From positions 1 through 23,425 of the forward strand of contig JAPEVF010000521.1 of assembly GCA_029747585.1 (NCBI GenBank): DNA of 23,425 bases, read 5' to 3'. Positions 18,749-23,425 of the stretch are shown here, piece by piece; positions within the stretch are counted from its first letter, which is position 1; each line of letters begins with the position of its first letter. The notes beneath the pieces are model-generated. The model was not told the origin of the DNA, did not search any database, and was given only the letters and a program-made list of their open reading frames with translations. The position numbers were made by a program, and so were the translations under genes. Origin of the DNA: Pleurotus djamor. Taxonomy: Eukaryota > Basidiomycota > Agaricomycetes > Agaricales > Pleurotaceae.

Positions 18749-21301
18749 TCAGATCAACACATCAGCAACATCCCTCCGCGCATGGCGCACCCTCAACGGT
18801 AACTGAACCCCTTTATCCAACTCTCCTTCAACAGTCGGCACAATGACGACACATGGCTCACGTCGAATGCGTCGTGCATCTGGCGTCATCTCAAATTCAA
18901 AGTTTCCCGCAAGTTCGGTGAGAATAGCATGAAGTTGGAGTACACTGGAAAGGCGTTTACAATCAATCAGGTGGTCATCAGAATCCAGTCAGGAGAAGGG
19001 ATAACGCACGCGAATCGCCAGCCAATGCAGGCGCGGATCCCAGCAGAAAAGGTCATCCTGGAAAGTTCCATTAGCAACGAAATCAACACACAAGAAAAGA
19101 CCAAGCCTCACAGATTAGCATACACGCCAACCTTCGTCGACGTCTGTTTCTGCTCCGAGTCGTTTAAAGAATCCCTCAACCACCTCTCAGGATTATATAC
19201 ATGTGCATCCTCCCCGAACACAGATTTGTTCCTATACATCACCAATAATGTTCGTCAGCCTTTGACATGACCATTGAGGAGGTCGACATATACCTACCTA
19301 TTGTACGCGATGATAGAAGTAATCACTTTCATTCCCTTCGGAACAGGGAGCTCAGTGATCTCCTCCCCGTTCTCCGTGATAATTGGTTTCGAAAACGGGA
19401 TAAAATCGTCCCTATCAGCTTCTTTGAACGTATGGTGGAGGACAGGATAAAACCGAAGCGTCTCCTGCCCAAAACCAAAATAAACGCGTTAAATACATAC
19501 ATGTTATACTCCTCGGTGATGTCGAGCGGATTCATACCTTGATAACAGCAGTCGTAAACGGCATACGATCAAAATCCGACGCCTCATATTGAGCGCGTCC
19601 TTGTGCACGAAGTTCATTCTCCATGTCCCAAATCTCAGTACGCAGTTGGTCTTGCATCTTGGGATTCCGGGCGAGTTCGTACAACGCCCAGCTTATCGTT
19701 GTCGACGTCGTCTCATGGCCAGCTAGTAGAAGCGTCCTGAGCGAAGATAGGAAGAACAAAGGAGAAGAGGAGGGGGTGTCAGAGGTCAGTAATCCAGATA
19801 TCATGAACGGACTCACCTCATCTGCGCGATCATCTCCTCATCCGACATCCTCGCCCGTTCATTCTCCGCAGCATTCGACCTCACTAAGTAGAAGCACGAT
19901 CATGATCAAACTCATCAGCATTACAGCCTACATCGAAACTTAAACCTTGAGCGATGATCCTCCGAACTTACCTAACAAACTCATAATATCCCGACTCCCC
20001 TTCCCTTGCAACAACTCCTCCGCCTTCATCTCAATCAACTCCTTCGCCACGGCATGTCCGATCTTCGCTGTCTCCCGTGCATGATGTAGTCGTCCAGAAC
20101 GTTGTTGGATGAGATGTCTTAACCAGGTTGGAATATATCTCCACGTGCTGATCATAAAGAGCGAAGCTGCAGAGGGTGCGCCGAATGTTTCTGCTCTGTT
20201 CGGGGTGGGTGTAAGGCTGGAGATGGGAAATGGGGAGATGGGGTGGTGGATACGTACAAGAGGTTGTTGTAAGCATTCGCTAGCACGTTGTCAGCATCGT
20301 CCACTGCCCCAAAGTTGTAGTCGAAAGCGGCTGGTCATGTTAACGTTTCAGCGATGTACGTTCAAAGTCAAGGAGAGAAAGCCAACCTTCACCAAGAGCA
20401 TCAAGAGTAACACGGGAGACCCAAAGGGGGACATTAACGGTGATGGTATTGTCGACCGTCTCCTCAAGCAGTTCGTTCCATTTAGTGCTGAGCTAAGGTC
20501 ACTGTGAGCACACCCAGTGCGAGTAGACACTCAAGTTGGTGCGGACCTTCGCGGCATGGCGGGAGAAGATGGGAAGGAAAGCACGAGACTCCGGGGTACC
20601 AAACCCGGGAAGCATAATCTTCCTTTGTCGTCGATGGACTTCGCCTAAACCACATTCATTCCATCAGTCTTGTCAATGACAACCATCCGGAACACAGAAC
20701 ATAGAAAATACTTGAGGGAAGTAATCGTTCGTTTATTCACTCACCTTCAGCCCAGATCAACCCATGTCCACTTATCAACTTATTCATCTCGCGACGTTCC
20801 CATGCTTTGGACCAGTGATAACCACTCGTTTGATAGATATATTGCAGTGCTTTGGGATCAGCAATGAGCAAACGGTCTTCCTAAAAGTAAGCAGGGGGAA
20901 TAGAGATGTTCGTTAGTTGTGTACTTGAACTCGGATGGTGCATGGCTGAGTGAATGGCTCACCCCAAAGATTCCTTTGATACGGACGACGTCACCGTATT
21001 CTTCTTGGAGTTCCTGGTCAATCTAGAGAAGAGTAAACATGGGAAACATGATTCGTGGGAGTCTCGCTGAGGGAGACGCATTCGTACCACTCCAGCCTCA
21101 CTTTGCACGACTCGTAGGAGATTACCTTGATAAGACGGGTGAGCACACGGGGGTTTATGACACTTCAGTATACTCACCCATGATCCAAGAGTCCGACTTG
21201 GGTCCCCGAACATGAGATATGGAGATCCGCTTCGCATGCCGATGGAGCGCGTAGACAGCATATCCAGCAAGCAGACAGAGCAGTAGAACGAAGCTGAGCA
21301 T
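18749..21301 (-). CDS. Cytochrome P450 monooxygenase
   Basis: This is a microsomal heme-thiolate monooxygenase of 551 residues with 14 exons: 21301-21178, 21125-21088, 21022-20963, 20880-20745, 20644-20547, 20492-20387, 20330-20258, 20195-19972, 19883-19817, 19736-19538, 19464-19298, 19231-19112, 19057-19010, 18944-18749. An N-terminal membrane anchor (LSFVLLLCLLAGYAVYAL) leads the chain. Diagnostic motifs are the I-helix LLLAGHETTSTTISW (about 310-324), ETLR (the ExxR pair, Glu376/Arg379), YNPERW (443-448) and the heme loop FSAGIRACIG with ligand Cys481. All parts needed for activity are present. It needs a P450 reductase encoded elsewhere. The substrate is not predictable; basidiomycetes carry many such genes for xenobiotic and secondary metabolism. 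The stop lies 189 bp from the Cwc15 start on the same strand. Confidence 0.95.
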
Positions 21302-21362
21302 GTTGTGTTATTTGTTGACGTAGGCGTGAGGGTGCCTTGCTCGCTTTATCCTCGCCTCGTAT

Positions 21363-21369
21363 TTTTATA
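21363..21369 (-). promoter_or_regulatory. TATA box of the P450 gene
   Basis: The minus strand reads TATAAAAAT, with the TATA core about 62 nt upstream of the ATG at 21301. The spacing agrees with the other two TATA boxes in the window. Confidence 0.55.
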
Positions 21370-23046
21370 CGGGCGGCGAGGGTTCACGCGTTCACAGGGG
21401 TATGGGGGTAAATGGGCCCGGTGATCACTGAGAACGGTATAGATAGTATACATGGAGAAGTCATATTAACACACACCCCATTCGAAGACGATAACGGGGG
21501 GTCCAACTGTTTTTGCGTGACGTAAAGAGGTCGCCCACATAAAACCCGTGGTCGTACTCCATGGGCAAAGTCAACGTCAAGTTACGCATCAGGTCGAATA
21601 TAGGCGACCTATGTGGTAATGGAGAGCTCTAGTGGACGTCCTGACGAATTCAAGTAGCTGGGAAGTTCAAATGTGAGTTAGAATGGCCATAGAAAGCCGA
21701 TACAGTGGTGTGAAGGGAGAGTCCTTACCAGGCTCCTCGTCAATAACGCCCTGGTGATCGCCCAACCGGCGACGAGAGCCCCAGTGATCAGAGTTGCCGT
21801 AACTCGACACGAACAATTGGCAATAACAAAGGTCGATGTTTGTTCTTGGACCGTCGGGCGTTTTGCAACTCCGTTCCAGCTTGCTTCGAATCTTCGATCG
21901 TCGCTCGATCAACTTTTCAAGCAGCTTTCTACATAGAATCCAGAATACCACCAAGTTTCTCTATTCTTAGCTCTCGCCCACTCGTCATTCGCTCATAATG
22001 CTCACAGTTATTCTCTATGTTGGCTCCGCCGTCGCTCCCCTTTCTCGCTGTCTTGGCCTGTTTCTCTCTCCTTGTCCTCTACTTTTTCTCTTTCTGAACA
22101 CCCGAAAACTACGTATTACTATAGGGCTTTGTGCCTGTCCAAAGCAGGGGGCATAGCCGTAAAACCTGAAGCTCGGAGGCAAGGAGCTGTGTCCGCGTCT
22201 TCTCAAGACCAATCCTCGATCATCAGAGAACGTCGAAGCCTTGCGCAGGATCTCTCGGCTACACTAAATGGTCCTATGCCATTCAAATTCGACTGCTGAA
22301 TCGAGCCGAGGTTGAACGTTGAAGACTTGAAGGCCTCCAGATTTTGGCGGAACTTGAGCTCCCGAAACATGCGCCTCTTCTTTCGGATTCTGACCAGTTC
22401 CGCGTTGATGAATCTGTACAGAATGATTGATCCTTGGGCCGCTCGGAGTTGATCTCACAAAATGTCGATTCGAGCACACAATTAGAGGAAGTGACGCAGG
22501 GAGAAAAGGCAACGTTTAGGTGAGCAAGAGATACAAGTGAATAGCGATGATACATCAATAATTTAGACCACTCTTCCTTCCTAGAACGCGGCGGACAAGT
22601 GTTTGAACCCGCTTTCTCAGCCTCCTCGAGCAATTACCATCCAAATCCGCCTCAGCGGGATGCTTTGTCGGCTTCTTCGCTGGCCTACTCTTCTCCTTCT
22701 CCTCCTTCGCGAAAGTTTGAGCTGAGGAGGAATGTGTTCCCTTCCAACTTCGTTTGTCTGTTCTGAGGGCCTGGCCTTTGTTCGTGGTTTGTGCTCACTT
22801 GGTGTACATATTGATATAGGCGACGTCTTGTTGTTGAGTCTATGTACTATGCCGTATCTCCCTTGCTACTTTTCTGAGTACCATACCATCCTTCATTTTT
22901 CTGAGATTCCAAACTTCCTCGCACTCGACGCAATGGGANAAACATTGTCGACTAGTATGATTTCTACCGAATCAGTCCATGAAGATCCTATCACGTTTGT
23001 GTAGACAGCTAGAGCCGAAAGCGTAGATATACGNGCGGTATTGAAC
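21370..23046. other. Region without a confident gene; several coding-like stretches on both strands
   Basis: About 1.7 kb separate the P450 promoter from the unrecognised gene at the right edge. On the plus strand 22585-22766 follows a good acceptor (CTTCCTAG) and reads RGGQVFEPAFSASSSNYHPN, then a Ser/Pro-rich stretch, then FELRRNVFPSNFVCLF to a TGA. At 22017 a short frame MLAPPSLPFLAVLACFSLL looks like a signal anchor. At about 22174-22519 one plus frame is protein-like but holds two TGA codons. A minus frame (22633-22283) is also open. Because the strands conflict, no gene is called. Confidence 0.45.
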
Positions 23047-23425
23047 CTAGACGGTNCTNNANAAGGGCTTCGCCAGNTCNTCGNGATCCTCCTTCAAGAT
23101 CTCCAAATATTCCTTTATCCCTCGATAGGCAAACTGGAAGAAAAGCGGTANATAAAACTTGTGTGCCTCCTTGCCCATGAAATNNCGTCCANNAGCCTTC
23201 NCTACNNTCCAATTCTNGACAAGCCTATCGACNGACGCAAACCACTTCTGCAAAGTCGGAGCGCAACGTACAAGGAACGGAGGGTATGCTTCAAGATACT
23301 CNTCAGTGNGGATNTTTCCAACTTCCNTCGTNGCNTNGNNTCTTGCTNCNNCACTCCCGTCAACGCTGTTGCGTAGNTNCAGNAANNNTGGGCTCANGGN
23401 NTNTGANTNTTGATCNTNANNTCGG
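23047..23425 (-). CDS. 3' end of an unrecognised protein gene (5' end outside window, many Ns)
   Basis: On the minus strand one frame is open over the last ~126 codons of the window despite many Ns, and it ends at the TAG at 23049-23047. Readable parts are LRNSVDG, YLEAYPPFLVRCAPTLQKWF, FMGKEAHKFY, PLFFQFAYRGIKEYLEILKE and LAKP. The composition is aromatic and Lys/Glu rich and clearly protein-like, and no intron is apparent in this part. I do not recognise the family. The opposite strand is also open but reads as the shadow. Sequence quality is too poor for a firmer call. Confidence 0.6.
   Translation of the reverse strand, partial: RXXDQXSXXXSPXXLXLRNSVDGSXXARXXXTXEVGXIXTXEYLEAYPPFLVRCAPTLQKWFAXVDRLVXNWXVXKAXGXXFMGKEAHKFYXPLFFQFAYRGIKEYLEILKEDXXXLAKPXXXTV

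Noticed and set aside
22283..22633. A 116-codon minus-strand open frame.
   Set aside because: It conflicts with coding-like plus-strand frames, has Ser/Arg-rich shadow-like composition and no recognisable domain.
23041..23376. Plus-strand open frame at the right edge.
   Set aside because: It is antisense to the better minus-strand frame, and its openness depends on Ns.
1..23425. CRISPR array, phage, bacterial operon or transposon with terminal repeats.
   Set aside because: Intron-rich eukaryotic genes fill the window; no direct-repeat array, transposase or matching terminal inverted repeats were seen.

Overview
The window is fungal nuclear DNA, most likely from an agaricomycete basidiomycete. 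Genes are dense and lie on both strands. They are cut by many short introns (mostly 41-100 nt, usually GT...AG with a CTNAC-like branch site), and the recognised proteins are typical of mushroom-forming fungi. All gene models below were built by hand from splice signals, frame continuity and family motifs. Each recognised complete gene except one closes to an uninterrupted multiple of three. Ns cluster at 6640-6809, 16709, 22938 and from 23034 to the right edge, so the assembly is weak there.

Layout from left to right. (1) 9-1847 (+) is the 3' part of a family S28 serine carboxypeptidase. (2) 2675-4986 (+) is a complete tandem paralogue with the same intron positions and phases. (3) 5086-6546 (-) is a short-chain dehydrogenase/reductase, convergent with S28 copy 2. 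(4) 6795-9968 (+) is an Uso1/p115 vesicle-tethering factor, divergent from the reductase across a 248-bp shared promoter. (5) 10251-12284 (-) is a class-V aminotransferase-fold protein resembling the N-terminal domain of molybdenum cofactor sulfurase. (6) 12285-15179 holds no confident gene, only exon-like fragments on the minus strand. (7) 15180-17369 (+) is a Pus9/Rib2-type RluA-family RNA pseudouridine synthase whose frame is broken at one N beside an A-run. (8) 17478-18559 (-) is the spliceosomal protein Cwc15, whose stop codon stands alone after the last intron. (9) 18749-21301 (-) is a complete cytochrome P450. (10) 21302-23046 has no confident gene. (11) 23047 to the right edge (-) is the 3' end of an unrecognised protein gene.

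This is not an operon or an obvious metabolic cluster. Housekeeping genes (Uso1, Cwc15, the pseudouridine synthase) are interleaved with secreted-protease, reductase and P450 genes that belong to families that often expand in basidiomycetes. Three genes (S28 copy 2, the sulfurase-like gene, the P450) have a TATA box about 57-63 nt upstream of the ATG, whereas I see none at the same place before the housekeeping genes. Convergent pairs end only 99 bp, 282 bp and 108 bp apart, so their 3' ends may overlap. I did not find a convincing new biological system. The best leads are the tandem S28 pair, unusual exon structures (16-nt and 21-nt microexons and the isolated stop codon) and the uncharacterised coding-like stretches.
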